Assembly (NCBI RefSeq): GCF_002532045.1
Contig: NZ_NWTG01000001.1
Span: 310,001 to 374,000, forward strand
Length of the DNA stretch: 64,000 nt
Direction of reading: 5' to 3'
Source: Bradyrhizobium sp. C9
GTDB lineage: Bacteria; Pseudomonadota; Alphaproteobacteria; Rhizobiales; Xanthobacteraceae
The notes under the pieces are model-generated. The model had not been told where the DNA came from. It worked only from the letters and a program-made list of their open reading frames with translations, and made no database searches. Position numbers and translations under genes: made by a program. This document shows, piece after piece, positions 42,576-51,176 of this stretch (positions are counted from its first letter, which is position 1; the number at the start of each line of letters is the position of its first letter).

Positions 42576-43922
42576 TCAGGCCCGCGCCGGGATCGCCGCG
42601 GGCAGTTCGGCCTGTTCGCTCGCGTCCTCGGCGATGTTCTCCTGATAGGTCTCCGGACCGATCCAGATCGCAACCACCGTGCAGGCCGACAGGAACATCG
42701 CGTAGCAGGCGACCGGCCACCAGGTGCCGTAGGCCGCCACCAGTGCGGTGGCGACGAACGGCGCCGGACCGCCCGACAGCAGCGAGCCGAGCTCGCGGGC
42801 GAAGGCAAAGCCGGCGAAGCGGCGCTGCGGTGGGAACAGCTCGGCGAAATACGCTGCCTGCGGTCCGAACATCGCCGCCGTCACCGCGGCGCGCGCCAGG
42901 ATGAAGGCGAGTGCGATCATGATCCATTCCTTGGTGCCGACCATCCAGAAGAACGGGAAGGAAAGCGCCACGCCGGCCAGCGCGCCGAACATGTAGACCG
43001 GCCGCCTTCCGATCCGGTCCGACAACGCCGCGAAGCCGAGGATCGCAAACAGCTCGATCGTGAAGGCCAGCATCAAGGCGCTGAGCGCCTCCGCCTTCGG
43101 CACGCCCAGCGTGGTGATCACGTAGCTCAGGCCGAACACCGGGAAGAAATAGCCGAGCCCGTTCTCGGCCATCCGGGCGCCGAGCACGACGAAGAAGTTG
43201 CGCGGGTGCTGGCGCAGCGCCTCCATCGCGGGGTTGCTCTCGACCTTGCCGCGCGCGACCACCGCCTGGGTGTAGACCGGCGTCTCGGTGATGCGCATGC
43301 GGACGAAGATGCCGACGACGATCAGCAGGAAGCTTGCGAGGAAGGGCAGACGCCAGCCCCAGCTCATCAGCTGCTCGCGCGGCAGCATCGTCACCAGCGC
43401 GAAGGCGCCGGCAGCGAGCAGATTGCCGACGGAGACGCCGAGCGGCGCGAAGCCGCCCCAGAAGCCGCGATGCTTCGGCGGCGCGTTCTCGACCAGGTAG
43501 ATCACTGCGCCGCCATACTCGGCACCGGCGCCGAGGCCCTGGATGACGCGCATCACGACCAGGAGGGTCGGCGCCCAGATGCCGATCTGCGAATAAGTCG
43601 GCAGGAAGCCGATCGCGGTGGTGCCGATGCCGATCATCAGCAACGTTGCAACCAGCACCGGCTTGCGGCCATAACGATCGCCGAGGATGCCGAACAGCAG
43701 GCCGCCGAACGGCCGCACCACGAAGCCGACGCCGAAGGTCAGGAACGACAGCAGCGTGCCGACCACCGGATCGCTCTTTGGAAAGAACAGCTCGCCGAAC
43801 ACCAGCGCGGCCGCGGTGCCGTAGAGGAAGAAGTCGTACCATTCGAGCGCGGAGCCGATGCTTGCGGCCAGGATCACACGCAGGCGCGATGTGCTGGCAC
43901 CCTCTCTTGCCATCTCGGTCAT
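42576..43922 (-). CDS. MFS transporter, metabolite:H+ symporter (MHS) type
   Basis: A 448-residue inner-membrane permease with 12 predicted helices. ATG 43922 has GGGG six bases upstream. Signatures of the MHS group (ShiA/ProP/citrate-like): SIGSALEWYDFFLYGTAAALVFGELFFP at the start, FGVGFVVRPFGGLLFGILGDRYGRKPVL, RVIQGLGAGAEYGGAVIYLVENAPPKHRGFWGGF and AFTIELFAILGFAALSDRIGRRPVYMFGA. Substrates in this group are organic acids, betaines or shikimate-like compounds, taken up with protons. It follows the PhyH gene after 77 bases. Confidence 0.9.
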   Translation of the reverse strand: MTEMAREGASTSRLRVILAASIGSALEWYDFFLYGTAAALVFGELFFPKSDPVVGTLLSFLTFGVGFVVRPFGGLLFGILGDRYGRKPVLVATLLMIGIGTTAIGFLPTYSQIGIWAPTLLVVMRVIQGLGAGAEYGGAVIYLVENAPPKHRGFWGGFAPLGVSVGNLLAAGAFALVTMLPREQLMSWGWRLPFLASFLLIVVGIFVRMRITETPVYTQAVVARGKVESNPAMEALRQHPRNFFVVLGARMAENGLGYFFPVFGLSYVITTLGVPKAEALSALMLAFTIELFAILGFAALSDRIGRRPVYMFGALAGVALSFPFFWMVGTKEWIMIALAFILARAAVTAAMFGPQAAYFAELFPPQRRFAGFAFARELGSLLSGGPAPFVATALVAAYGTWWPVACYAMFLSACTVVAIWIGPETYQENIAEDASEQAELPAAIPARA

Positions 43923-43999
43923 TCGTTTCCCCGTTGTTTTGTTTTTTATGTCTTGAAAGCAGCAATGCCCGCGGCTGGCCGCGGGCATTGTCGTCAGTC

Positions 44000-44872
44000 T
44001 CAGGCTGCGCGCGTGAAGTAGGACTTCTTCGACGCCGACTGGGTCTCGTAGATCGATCCCTGCCGCTTGGCCGGCGGCAACGGCATCCGCACCGGCACGT
44101 CGGTCAGCCGTGGGCTAACCACCGGCGGACCCGCCAGCAGGCGGCCGTTGAATTCGTCATAATCCTTCACGCCCATCAGCGGCCAGGCGTCGCTGGCGGC
44201 CACTTCATAGAGCAGCAAATTGCGCGGCCGATCCGATGTGTTGGTCGCCGACCCGTGCAGTGCGCGCACGTGGTGGAACGACATGCTGCCGGCCTTGCCC
44301 ATGCAGGGAACCGCACGCTTGATGTCGTCCTGGATCTGGTCGGGATCGATCAGGCCTGCGAAGCAGCCGTCTTCGCCGTGATGATCCCACATTGTATCGC
44401 CGGTGTGCGATCCCGGCGTCACCAACATCGGGCCGTTCTCGATATCGCAATCGTCGAGCAGCACGCCGATCGCGAGGATATCGTCATTGGTGTGCGGATA
44501 GAACGCCCAGTCCTGATGCCACTCGACCGGCGAGCCATACTGCGCCGACTTCATGTTGAGCTTGGAGCCGTGCAGGCGGAGGCCGGGACCGATCAGCCTG
44601 GTCAGGATCGAGATCACGGCGGGGCTGCGGACGATCTCGTCGAAAATCGGGTGCACCTTGTGCGGCGCCTTGATACGGCGGACGCGCGGGGTCTCCGGCG
44701 TATGGCCCGGCTCGAGGTCGTAGACGTCGGTGTGCTCGCTCACGGCGGCCGCGCCCGCCACCAGCTCGGCGAGCACCGTGCGCACCTTGCCGAGGGTCTC
44801 CTGGTTGAGCACCTCGGGGACCACGATCACCCCGTCGCGCTTGTAGGCCTGGGCCTGCTCGTCTGAAATCAT
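44000..44872 (-). CDS. Phytanoyl-CoA dioxygenase (PhyH) family protein
   Basis: A 290-residue Fe(II)/2-oxoglutarate-dependent dioxygenase. ATG 44872 (MISDEQAQAYKRDGVIVVPEVLNQETL) has GGGAG upstream. The iron facial triad is visible: His and Asp of VEWHQDWAFYPHTNDD and the distal His of VRALHGSATNTSDRPRNLL, with the following Arg for 2-oxoglutarate. PhyH-family enzymes hydroxylate small metabolites. It is the first gene of a leftward operon with the MHS transporter, the TIM-barrel protein and the GH79 enzyme, facing a LacI regulator across two operators. Confidence 0.88.
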   Translation of the reverse strand: MISDEQAQAYKRDGVIVVPEVLNQETLGKVRTVLAELVAGAAAVSEHTDVYDLEPGHTPETPRVRRIKAPHKVHPIFDEIVRSPAVISILTRLIGPGLRLHGSKLNMKSAQYGSPVEWHQDWAFYPHTNDDILAIGVLLDDCDIENGPMLVTPGSHTGDTMWDHHGEDGCFAGLIDPDQIQDDIKRAVPCMGKAGSMSFHHVRALHGSATNTSDRPRNLLLYEVAASDAWPLMGVKDYDEFNGRLLAGPPVVSPRLTDVPVRMPLPPAKRQGSIYETQSASKKSYFTRAA

Positions 44873-44894
44873 GCCGTTTCTCCCTATTTGTTTG

Positions 44895-44932
44895 ATGTTA
44901 GCGCTAACATGAGGCAATGCTAGCGCTAACAT
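44895..44932. promoter_or_regulatory. Two LacI-type operators
   Basis: Site 1, ATGTTAGCGCTAACAT (44895-44910), is a perfect 16-bp palindrome with the central CG-type step typical of LacI/GalR operators. Site 2, ATGCTAGCGCTAACAT (44917-44932), differs at one base. Their centres are 22 bp apart, two helical turns, so two dimers would sit on the same DNA face. They lie between the PhyH start and the LacI-family start and probably control both. Confidence 0.87.
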
Positions 44933-44970
44933 CGTGGCTTGGCAACCCGGAATCGTGCAGGGTCGGCCCC

Positions 44971-45981
44971 ATGAGCTCTGACCTGACCGAACCCGGGACC
45001 GGCCCGACCGGTGCCGCGCCCACCCTTTCAGAGGTGGCCAAGCGCGCAGGTGTTTCCTCGATCACGGTGAGCCGGGTGGTGCGGATGCCAGACCTCGTTG
45101 CCCCGGAGACCCGGGCGCGGGTCGAGCGGGCGATGCGCGACCTCGGCTATGTCCCGAACCTGGTGGCAGGCGCACTGGCGAGCGCGCGGACCAATTCGGT
45201 CGGCGTGCTGGTGCCGACCATCGCCAACTCGATCTTTGCCGACACGGTGCAGGGCTTGTCCGACAAGCTCGAGCCGCTTGGCTTCTCGGTGATCCTGGCG
45301 CAATCGCGCTACGACGCGGTGCGCGAGGACCGCGTGCTGGCGGCGCTGCTGTCGCGACGGCCAGAGGCGATCATCATGGTCGGCTCGCCGGCGACCGAGG
45401 AGGGCAGCCGCCTGCTGCGCAATGCGCGGATTCCGATCGTCGAGACCTGGGACCTGCCGGCCAACCCGATCGACGCGGTCGCGGGCTTCGACAATTACAA
45501 GGCCGGGGTCGCTGTCGCGAAGCATCTGGTTGCGCAGGGCCGCAAGCAGCTCGCCTTCATCGGCGGCGACGATCCGCGCGGCACGCGGCGCTGGTTCGGC
45601 TTCAGGGACGAGGCGCTGGCGAGCGGTCTCTCCGAGCCACGGCGACTGATCCTCGACCGCAAGGACTCCGGCAGCGTGGCGGCGCATGCACGGCTGCCTG
45701 ATGTCGACGCGGTGTTCGCCGCCAACGACGCCCATGCGATCGGCTTCATGTCGGGGCTGCGCAAGGCCGGCCTGCTGCGCGACGGGCCCGCATCGGCGCA
45801 GCCGGTCGCCGTGATCGGGCTTGGCGATCTCGAAATGGGCCAGCTGATCTCGCCGACATTGAGCACGATCAGCGTGCATGGCGATGCGATCGGCCGCACC
45901 GCGGCGACGCTGACCTTGGAGCGCGGCGGCGAGCGCCGCATCGACCTCGGCTTCGAGCTGGTGCTGCGCGACAGCGGCTAG
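44971..45981 (+). CDS. LacI-family transcriptional regulator
   Basis: A 336-residue repressor. ATG 44971 is preferred over ATG 44917, which lies in operator 2. The HTH and hinge region reads PTLSEVAKRAGVSSITVSRVVRMPDLVAPETRARVERAMRDLGYVPNLVAGALASARTNSVGVLVPTI, followed by a periplasmic-binding-like effector domain that ends HGDAIGRTAATLTLERGG. GluR/GntR-like members of this group bind sugar acids; the ligand here is unknown. It likely represses the divergent PhyH-MHS-TIM-GH79 operon and itself. Confidence 0.9.
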   Translation: MSSDLTEPGTGPTGAAPTLSEVAKRAGVSSITVSRVVRMPDLVAPETRARVERAMRDLGYVPNLVAGALASARTNSVGVLVPTIANSIFADTVQGLSDKLEPLGFSVILAQSRYDAVREDRVLAALLSRRPEAIIMVGSPATEEGSRLLRNARIPIVETWDLPANPIDAVAGFDNYKAGVAVAKHLVAQGRKQLAFIGGDDPRGTRRWFGFRDEALASGLSEPRRLILDRKDSGSVAAHARLPDVDAVFAANDAHAIGFMSGLRKAGLLRDGPASAQPVAVIGLGDLEMGQLISPTLSTISVHGDAIGRTAATLTLERGGERRIDLGFELVLRDSG

Positions 45982-46035
45982 CTGGCCGCTCGCCCCAGGC
46001 AGGCGCGGGTGGCTAGCGTGTCTTTCTGCGTGCTC

Positions 46036-46569
46036 TCATTTTGCCGCGACGCCGGAGTCTACCGCCTCGAGTAAGCCGACGAGGCCACGGAGAATGGCCA
46101 TCGGCGAAGGCGGGCAACCCGGAATATGGAGATCGACAGGTACGACTGCCGAGACCCCGCCAACCACCGCGTAGCTGCCGGCAAAGCATCCACCATCCCT
46201 GGCGCAATCGCCCGCAGCGACGACCCATTTCGGATCGGGGGTCGCACGGTATGTGCGCTCCAGCGCCTCGCGCATGTTGTTCGTGACTGGACCGGTGACG
46301 AGCAGGACATCGGCGTGACGGGGCGAGGCGACGAACCGGATTCCAAACCGTTCGACGTCGTAATACGCATTGCTGAGCGCGTGAATCTCCAGCTCGCATC
46401 CGTTGCACGAGCCTGCATCAACCTCGCGGATCGAGAGGCTGCGGCCGAGGCGTCGTCGTGCGGTGCGGCTGACCATGGCCGCGAGCTCCGCGAGTGCAGC
46501 GTCATCCGGGCGCGGCGCTTGCTCCGTCAATGGCTGGCGAAACAGGCTCTGGAACAGAAGTTTGCGCAT
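46036..46569 (-). CDS. hyfI: HyfI/NuoB-like small subunit of an Ehr-type complex
   Basis: A 177-residue iron-sulfur subunit homologous to NuoB, HycG and HyfI. The N2-type 4Fe-4S ligands are all present: Cys55 and Cys58 (SCNGCELEI), Cys122 (GDCARDGGCF) and Cys152 (HIPGCPPSP). The body reads ADVLLVTGPVTNNMREALERTYRATPDPKWVVAAGDCA. It would pass electrons to the active or quinone site formed with the HyfG-like subunit. It is the last gene of the operon, 12 bases after hyfG. The symbol follows the E. coli hydrogenase-4 homologue and does not imply hydrogenase activity. Confidence 0.88.
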   Translation of the reverse strand: MRKLLFQSLFRQPLTEQAPRPDDAALAELAAMVSRTARRRLGRSLSIREVDAGSCNGCELEIHALSNAYYDVERFGIRFVASPRHADVLLVTGPVTNNMREALERTYRATPDPKWVVAAGDCARDGGCFAGSYAVVGGVSAVVPVDLHIPGCPPSPMAILRGLVGLLEAVDSGVAAK

Positions 46570-46581
46570 CGCCTCAAGCCC

Positions 46582-48096
46582 TCAGAGATCCTGCCCGGAA
46601 TAGGAGCAGTTGAACGACTTATTGCAGAGTGGAAAGTCCGCCACGATGTTGCCCTCGATGGCTGCCTCGAGCAGGGGCCACTGAAACCATGATGGATCGC
46701 GCAGATGACATCGCTCGATCCGATCGCCGTTCAGGCGTAGCCAGGCCAGGATGTCGCCCCGGAAACCTTCGACCAGCGCGATGCCTTCGCAAGGTTCGGT
46801 CGCAGCTTGCAGCGATACTCTGACCGGGCCGGCCTCGAGGCCGGCGAGGATCTGGTACGCCAGCGCAAGGCTCTGCTCGACCTCGCGGATCCGGATCCAG
46901 ACCCGGGCGTTGACGTCACCGTCGCTGAGAACTGGGACATCGAAACGCAGGCCGTCATAGGGGAGATAGCCGGGCTTGCGTCGGGCGTCATGATCGCGCC
47001 CGCTCGCACGCCCGACATAGCCGCCGGCAGCGAATTGCCGGGCGAGCGCCGGAGTAACGATGCCGGTGCTGACGGTACGATCCTGCAATGAGGCGGTGTT
47101 GTCATAGAGTTCGACCAGCGCCGGGAAATGCTGGCGGGTCTGGTCGAGCGCAGCCCGGATTGCATCAGGTCCATCGCTGGCGATATCGCGCGCGACGCCG
47201 CCGGGAACGACAAGGTCGCGCATCAGGCGGTGGCCGAATGCAGCGTCGGCCGCGCGCAGCACGCATTCGCGCAGCACGGCGCAATGCGCCTGCATCAGCG
47301 CAAATGACGCGTCGTTGCAGATCGCACCGATGTCACCGAGGTGATTGGCCAGTCGCTCGAGCTCGGCCATCAGCGCGCGCAGCAAGACCGCGCGGGGCGG
47401 CATCGCAATCTGCTGCGCGGCCTCGACGGCTTGCGCGAATGCCAATCCATAGGCGACCGTGCTGTCGCCGGAGATCCGACCGGCGAGCCGCGCGGCCTGC
47501 TCGACGGTGCTCCCCGTCATCAGCCCTTCGACGCCCTTGTGGGTGTAGCCGAGCCGTTGCTCCAGGCGGACCACGGTCTCGCCGTTCGCCGTAAAGCGGA
47601 AATGTCCGGGCTCGATGATGCCGGCATGCACGGGGCCGACCGCAATCTGATGCAGGCCGTCGCCTTCGGCCGGAAGGAATTGATAAGGCGCCGCATCCGG
47701 TGGTGATGTATCGAGACGCTCGCCCAGCGGGAAGCGCATTTGCCATCGGCCATGATCGAGCCAGGGACGGGGGTCCGGTGTCCCGGTGGCCTCCAACCCG
47801 AACAGGTCGTGGATGGTGCGCTCCAATCGAAGCGCCGGAGGGTGATAGGCCGCGACCGACGGGTAGCGGCGATCGGGACAATCCAGGCTGATCACGCCGA
47901 TATCGGAGGTGTGGTCGTCGAGGATCGCCATATGCACGCACGATGGTTCGCCCCATAGCCCGAGCAGGCTCAAGCCGCCATCGGCGAGGGCGCCGGCGGC
48001 GGCACGCCAGGCATCGCCGTCCACCACCGCGCGCGGCCATGGATGGTGTCGTTCGACGGTGCGGCCTGCCTGGATCAGATCGATCAATTTCGGCAT
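46582..48096 (-). CDS. hyfG: HyfG-like large subunit lacking NiFe ligands
   Basis: A 504-residue fusion of a NuoC-like domain (about 1-130) and a NuoD/hydrogenase-large-subunit domain (about 150-504). GYTHKGVEGLMTG and LMAELERLANHLGDIGAICNDASF are classical. The first CxxC of group 4 hydrogenases is replaced by RISGDS (207-212), and the C-terminal DPCxxC by NCSYSG, leaving only Cys491 and Cys497. A NiFe centre cannot form. This places it in the energy-converting-hydrogenase-related (Ehr) group between complex I and true hydrogenases. Redox partner and reaction are unknown. Confidence 0.87.
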   Translation of the reverse strand: MPKLIDLIQAGRTVERHHPWPRAVVDGDAWRAAAGALADGGLSLLGLWGEPSCVHMAILDDHTSDIGVISLDCPDRRYPSVAAYHPPALRLERTIHDLFGLEATGTPDPRPWLDHGRWQMRFPLGERLDTSPPDAAPYQFLPAEGDGLHQIAVGPVHAGIIEPGHFRFTANGETVVRLEQRLGYTHKGVEGLMTGSTVEQAARLAGRISGDSTVAYGLAFAQAVEAAQQIAMPPRAVLLRALMAELERLANHLGDIGAICNDASFALMQAHCAVLRECVLRAADAAFGHRLMRDLVVPGGVARDIASDGPDAIRAALDQTRQHFPALVELYDNTASLQDRTVSTGIVTPALARQFAAGGYVGRASGRDHDARRKPGYLPYDGLRFDVPVLSDGDVNARVWIRIREVEQSLALAYQILAGLEAGPVRVSLQAATEPCEGIALVEGFRGDILAWLRLNGDRIERCHLRDPSWFQWPLLEAAIEGNIVADFPLCNKSFNCSYSGQDL

Positions 48097-48112
48097 CTCC
48101 CGTTCTCCCTCG

Positions 48113-49561
48113 CTACCCCAGAAGGTTGGCGACGTGCTGGAACCAGACGACCAGCGGTCCCGGAAGGTAGATCCCCGCAGTCAGCACCAGCGCGAAATGC
48201 GCGAACATCGGCAAATAGGATGCGCCCGCCGGTGCGGTATTGCCGCGCGGCTCGCCGAAAGCGAGGCTGGTCAGGCGCAGGATCAGCGCGCCGAAGGCGA
48301 GCAGCAGGCCGAACACCAGCGGAATGGCGAGCAGCGGCTGGCGCGCGAAGGTCGAGCTGACGATCAGAAATTCGCTCATGAAGATGCCGAGCGGCGGCAG
48401 GCCGGCGATCGCGACCACACCGATCACGAGGCTCCAGCCGAGCGCCGGATGGGTTTCAGTCAGGCCGCGAATGTTGGCGATCCGTTGCGTGCCTTTCACC
48501 TGTGCGATGTGGCCGACGGCGTAGAAGATTCCCGATTTGGTGAGGCTGTGCATCACCATGTGCAGCAGGCCGGCAAAGTTGGCGAGCGGGCCTCCCATCC
48601 CGAAGGCAAACACGATGATGCCCATGTGCTCGATCGAGGAATAGGCAAACAGCCGTTTGATGTCGCGGCGGCGGTAAAGCATGAAGGCCGCGAACAGGAG
48701 CGAAGTCAGTCCCATCGTCGCCATCAGCGGGCCCGGCGATATCGCATCAGGATTGGCAGCGAGCAGGATCTTGAAGCGAAGCACCGCATAGAGCGCGACG
48801 TTGAGCAGCAGGCCGGACAGCACGGCGGAGATCGGCGTCGGGCCTTCGGCATGGGCATCCGGAAGCCAGGCGTGCAGCGGCGCCAGGCCAACCTTGGTGC
48901 CATATCCGAGCAGCAGGAAGATGAAGGCGACGTTGAGCAGTGCCGGATCGAAGGTTGCGGCGCGGCTGATCAACACCGTCCACACCATGGCGTCCTGACC
49001 CTCGCCGATGACCGGCAGCGCGGCCATATACACCAGGATCGTGCCGAACAGCGCGAGCGCGATGCCGACGCTGCCCAGGATGAAATACTTCCAGGCGGCC
49101 TCCAGCGCCGCATGGGTCCGGTAGATGCCGACCATCAGGACGGTGGTGAGCGTGGCGATCTCGACCGCGACCCACATCAGGCCGATATTGTTCGACACGA
49201 ATGCCAGGTTCATGCCGAACATCATGACCTGATACATGGCATGGTAGAATCGCAGATAGCCCGGCGTCAGTCGTCCGGTTTCGAGTTCGTGGGCGATATA
49301 GCTCGCGCTGAACACGCTGGTCGTGAAGCCCACGAAGGTGCTGAGCACGATGAAGACGATGTTGAGGTCGTCGATCAGCAGGTATTGGCCGGGCTGCGGG
49401 CGTTCGATGACGAGCAGCGAAAGTGCTGCCAGCAAGGTGCCGAGACTGGCCAGGATATTGATCCCTGCGGTCAGCCGGTAGCCGGGCAGCACCGCAAGCA
49501 CCGCCGCGGCACAGATCGGTATCAGCAGAACCCAGGCGACGGCATCCGACGCCGCAGTCAT
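48113..49561 (-). CDS. hyfF: HyfF-like antiporter-type membrane subunit
   Basis: A 482-residue membrane protein with about 14 helices, homologous to NuoN/NuoM/NuoL and HyfF. The proton-pathway residues are visible: the helix-5 Glu in GLMWVAVEIATLTTVLMVGIY and the helix-7 Lys in LLGYGTKVGLAPLHAWLPDAHAEGPTPISAVLSGLLLNVALYAVLRF. It probably translocates protons (or Na+) when electrons pass through the peripheral arm. The start overlaps the hyfE stop by 4 bases (ATGA). Confidence 0.88.
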   Translation of the reverse strand: MTAASDAVAWVLLIPICAAAVLAVLPGYRLTAGINILASLGTLLAALSLLVIERPQPGQYLLIDDLNIVFIVLSTFVGFTTSVFSASYIAHELETGRLTPGYLRFYHAMYQVMMFGMNLAFVSNNIGLMWVAVEIATLTTVLMVGIYRTHAALEAAWKYFILGSVGIALALFGTILVYMAALPVIGEGQDAMVWTVLISRAATFDPALLNVAFIFLLLGYGTKVGLAPLHAWLPDAHAEGPTPISAVLSGLLLNVALYAVLRFKILLAANPDAISPGPLMATMGLTSLLFAAFMLYRRRDIKRLFAYSSIEHMGIIVFAFGMGGPLANFAGLLHMVMHSLTKSGIFYAVGHIAQVKGTQRIANIRGLTETHPALGWSLVIGVVAIAGLPPLGIFMSEFLIVSSTFARQPLLAIPLVFGLLLAFGALILRLTSLAFGEPRGNTAPAGASYLPMFAHFALVLTAGIYLPGPLVVWFQHVANLLG

Positions 49562-50220
49562 CGCCGCTCTCCCCTGAATTCATCGAGCGCGCCGACGTCG
49601 ACGGTGTCGAACCGCTCCCGAATCCGGAACAGGAACACGCCGATGACGATGAAGGCGATCAGGATCGAAAACGCGACGCTGATTTCCACCACGAGCGGCA
49701 TGCCCTTGGCGCCGGTCGCGGCCAGCACCAGGCCGTTCTCCAGCGACATGAAGCCGACGACCTGGCTGACGGCGTTGCGCCGCGTCACCATGACAAGCAA
49801 TCCCAGCAGCACCACCGACAGCGCGAAGGCGAGGTCTTCCCTCGCCAACGGATCGGCCGCGCCGGTCACGCGGAGCATCAGCACCATGGAGAGGGCGACG
49901 AGCCCCATGCCTGCCAACATGGTCGGGCCGATGCCCACCGCGTTCTCGATATCGCGATGAATGCCGAGCTGCTTGACGATCCGATGCAGCGCCACCGGGA
50001 TGACGATCGCCTTGAAGACCAGCGCGATCACCGCCGTCACGTAGAGATGCGGCGCGTTCTGGACGAACGCCTGCCAGGCGACGGACAACGCGAGCACCAC
50101 GGCATGAAGCGCGAAGATGTTCAGCAGCGCATACAGGCGGTCCTGGTACAGCATCATGAAGCTGATCAGCACGAGGCCGCCGGCGAGCAGATGGGCGATA
50201 TCGAAGGCGAGGTTGTGCAT
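49558..50220 (-). CDS. hyfE: HyfE-like membrane subunit
   Basis: A 220-residue protein with about seven hydrophobic helices, matching HyfE (a fusion-like equivalent of NuoK with additional helices): DIAHLLAGGLVLISFMMLYQDRLYALLNIFALHAVVLALSVAWQAF and the QVVGFMSLENGLVLAATGAKGMPLVVEISVAFSILIAFIVIGVFLF block, which carries the conserved NuoK-type Glu (SLENG). It is part of the proton-translocating membrane arm. The ATG shares one base with the upstream stop codon (TGATG). Confidence 0.87.
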   Translation of the reverse strand: MHNLAFDIAHLLAGGLVLISFMMLYQDRLYALLNIFALHAVVLALSVAWQAFVQNAPHLYVTAVIALVFKAIVIPVALHRIVKQLGIHRDIENAVGIGPTMLAGMGLVALSMVLMLRVTGAADPLAREDLAFALSVVLLGLLVMVTRRNAVSQVVGFMSLENGLVLAATGAKGMPLVVEISVAFSILIAFIVIGVFLFRIRERFDTVDVGALDEFRGERR

Positions 50221-51176
50221 CAGAAACTCCGCGACACGAACCGGAGCAGCGTGCCGAGCAGCCCGAGCATGAGCGCGGCGCCAAGGAACTCGGGAACTCG
50301 GAAAACCCGCACCTTCGCCGTCGCGGTCTCGAACACGGCAAGCAGGAAGCTCGCGACCGCAAGCTTGAGGATGTAGGCGGCGACGCTCACCAGATAGGAC
50401 AGCGGACCCGCGCCTTCGGTGGTGATCTGCCAGGGGAAGAACACGCAGATGATCAGGGAGATGTAGAGCAGCAGCTTGAGAGAGGCGCCGAACTCGATCA
50501 TGGCGAGATGACGCCCGGAATACTCGAGGATCATCGCCTCGTGCACCATGGTCAGCTCCAGATGCGTCGCCGGGTTGTCGACCGGGATGCGCGCGTTTTC
50601 AGCAAGCGCCACCATGATGAGGGCGATCATCGCCATGCCGAGCGAGACGCGCAGTCCCACCTCGGACGACGCCATGAAGGTCGCGACCGTCGACAGCTGG
50701 GTCGATCCGGCAATCAGCGCGACACAGAACACCATCAACAACATGGCCGGCTCGGCCAATGCTGCGATCATCACCTCGCGGCTGGAGCCGATGCCGCCGA
50801 AGCTGGTGCCGACATCCATGCCGGCAAGCGCGAGGAAGAAGCGCGCGCTGCCGAGCAAAGCGACGATCGCGATCAGGTCGGCGCTCCAGTTGAATTGCAA
50901 GCCGGTCGCAAATGTCGGGACCAGCGCCGCGGCGACCCAGATGGCCGCGAACGTCACGTAGGGCGTGACACGGAACAGCCAGGACGCGTTTTCGGCGAGC
51001 ACGACCTCCTTGCGAAGCAGCCGCAGCAGGTCGCGATAGGGTTGGAAGATCGACGCTCCCCGGCGGCGCAACAGGCGGGCTTTGACCTTGCGCACGACGC
51101 CGGTCAGGAGCGGCGCGAGCAGCAGCACCAGCGTCATCTGAGCGAACTGAACGAGGATGTCCGAGATCACGACCAT
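50220..51176 (-). CDS. hyfC: HyfC/NuoH-like membrane subunit
   Basis: A 318-residue protein with about eight helices, homologous to NuoH and HycD/HyfC, the subunit that joins the peripheral arm to the membrane arm. ATG 51176 (MVVISDILVQFAQMTLVLLLAPLLTGVVRKVKARLLRRRGASIFQPYRDLLRLLRKE) gives the family start. Conserved acidic residues include ENARIPVDNPATHLELTMVHEAMILEYSG, the loop facing the quinone or active-site side. Some annotation schemes name it HyfD or HycD. It overlaps the upstream hyfB by 10 bases. Confidence 0.87.
   Translation of the reverse strand: MVVISDILVQFAQMTLVLLLAPLLTGVVRKVKARLLRRRGASIFQPYRDLLRLLRKEVVLAENASWLFRVTPYVTFAAIWVAAALVPTFATGLQFNWSADLIAIVALLGSARFFLALAGMDVGTSFGGIGSSREVMIAALAEPAMLLMVFCVALIAGSTQLSTVATFMASSEVGLRVSLGMAMIALIMVALAENARIPVDNPATHLELTMVHEAMILEYSGRHLAMIEFGASLKLLLYISLIICVFFPWQITTEGAGPLSYLVSVAAYILKLAVASFLLAVFETATAKVRVFRVPEFLGAALMLGLLGTLLRFVSRSF

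Noticed and set aside
41955..44021. A 688-codon rightward open frame across the LacI-controlled operon
   Set aside because: It is antisense to four clear genes, its translation is low-complexity (Arg, His, Gln, Asp) and no family is recognisable. In GC-rich DNA long antisense frames are expected.
47909..49960. A 683-codon rightward open frame opposite hyfE-hyfG
   Set aside because: Antisense shadow of the membrane-subunit genes; composition is unlike a real protein and it crosses gene boundaries.
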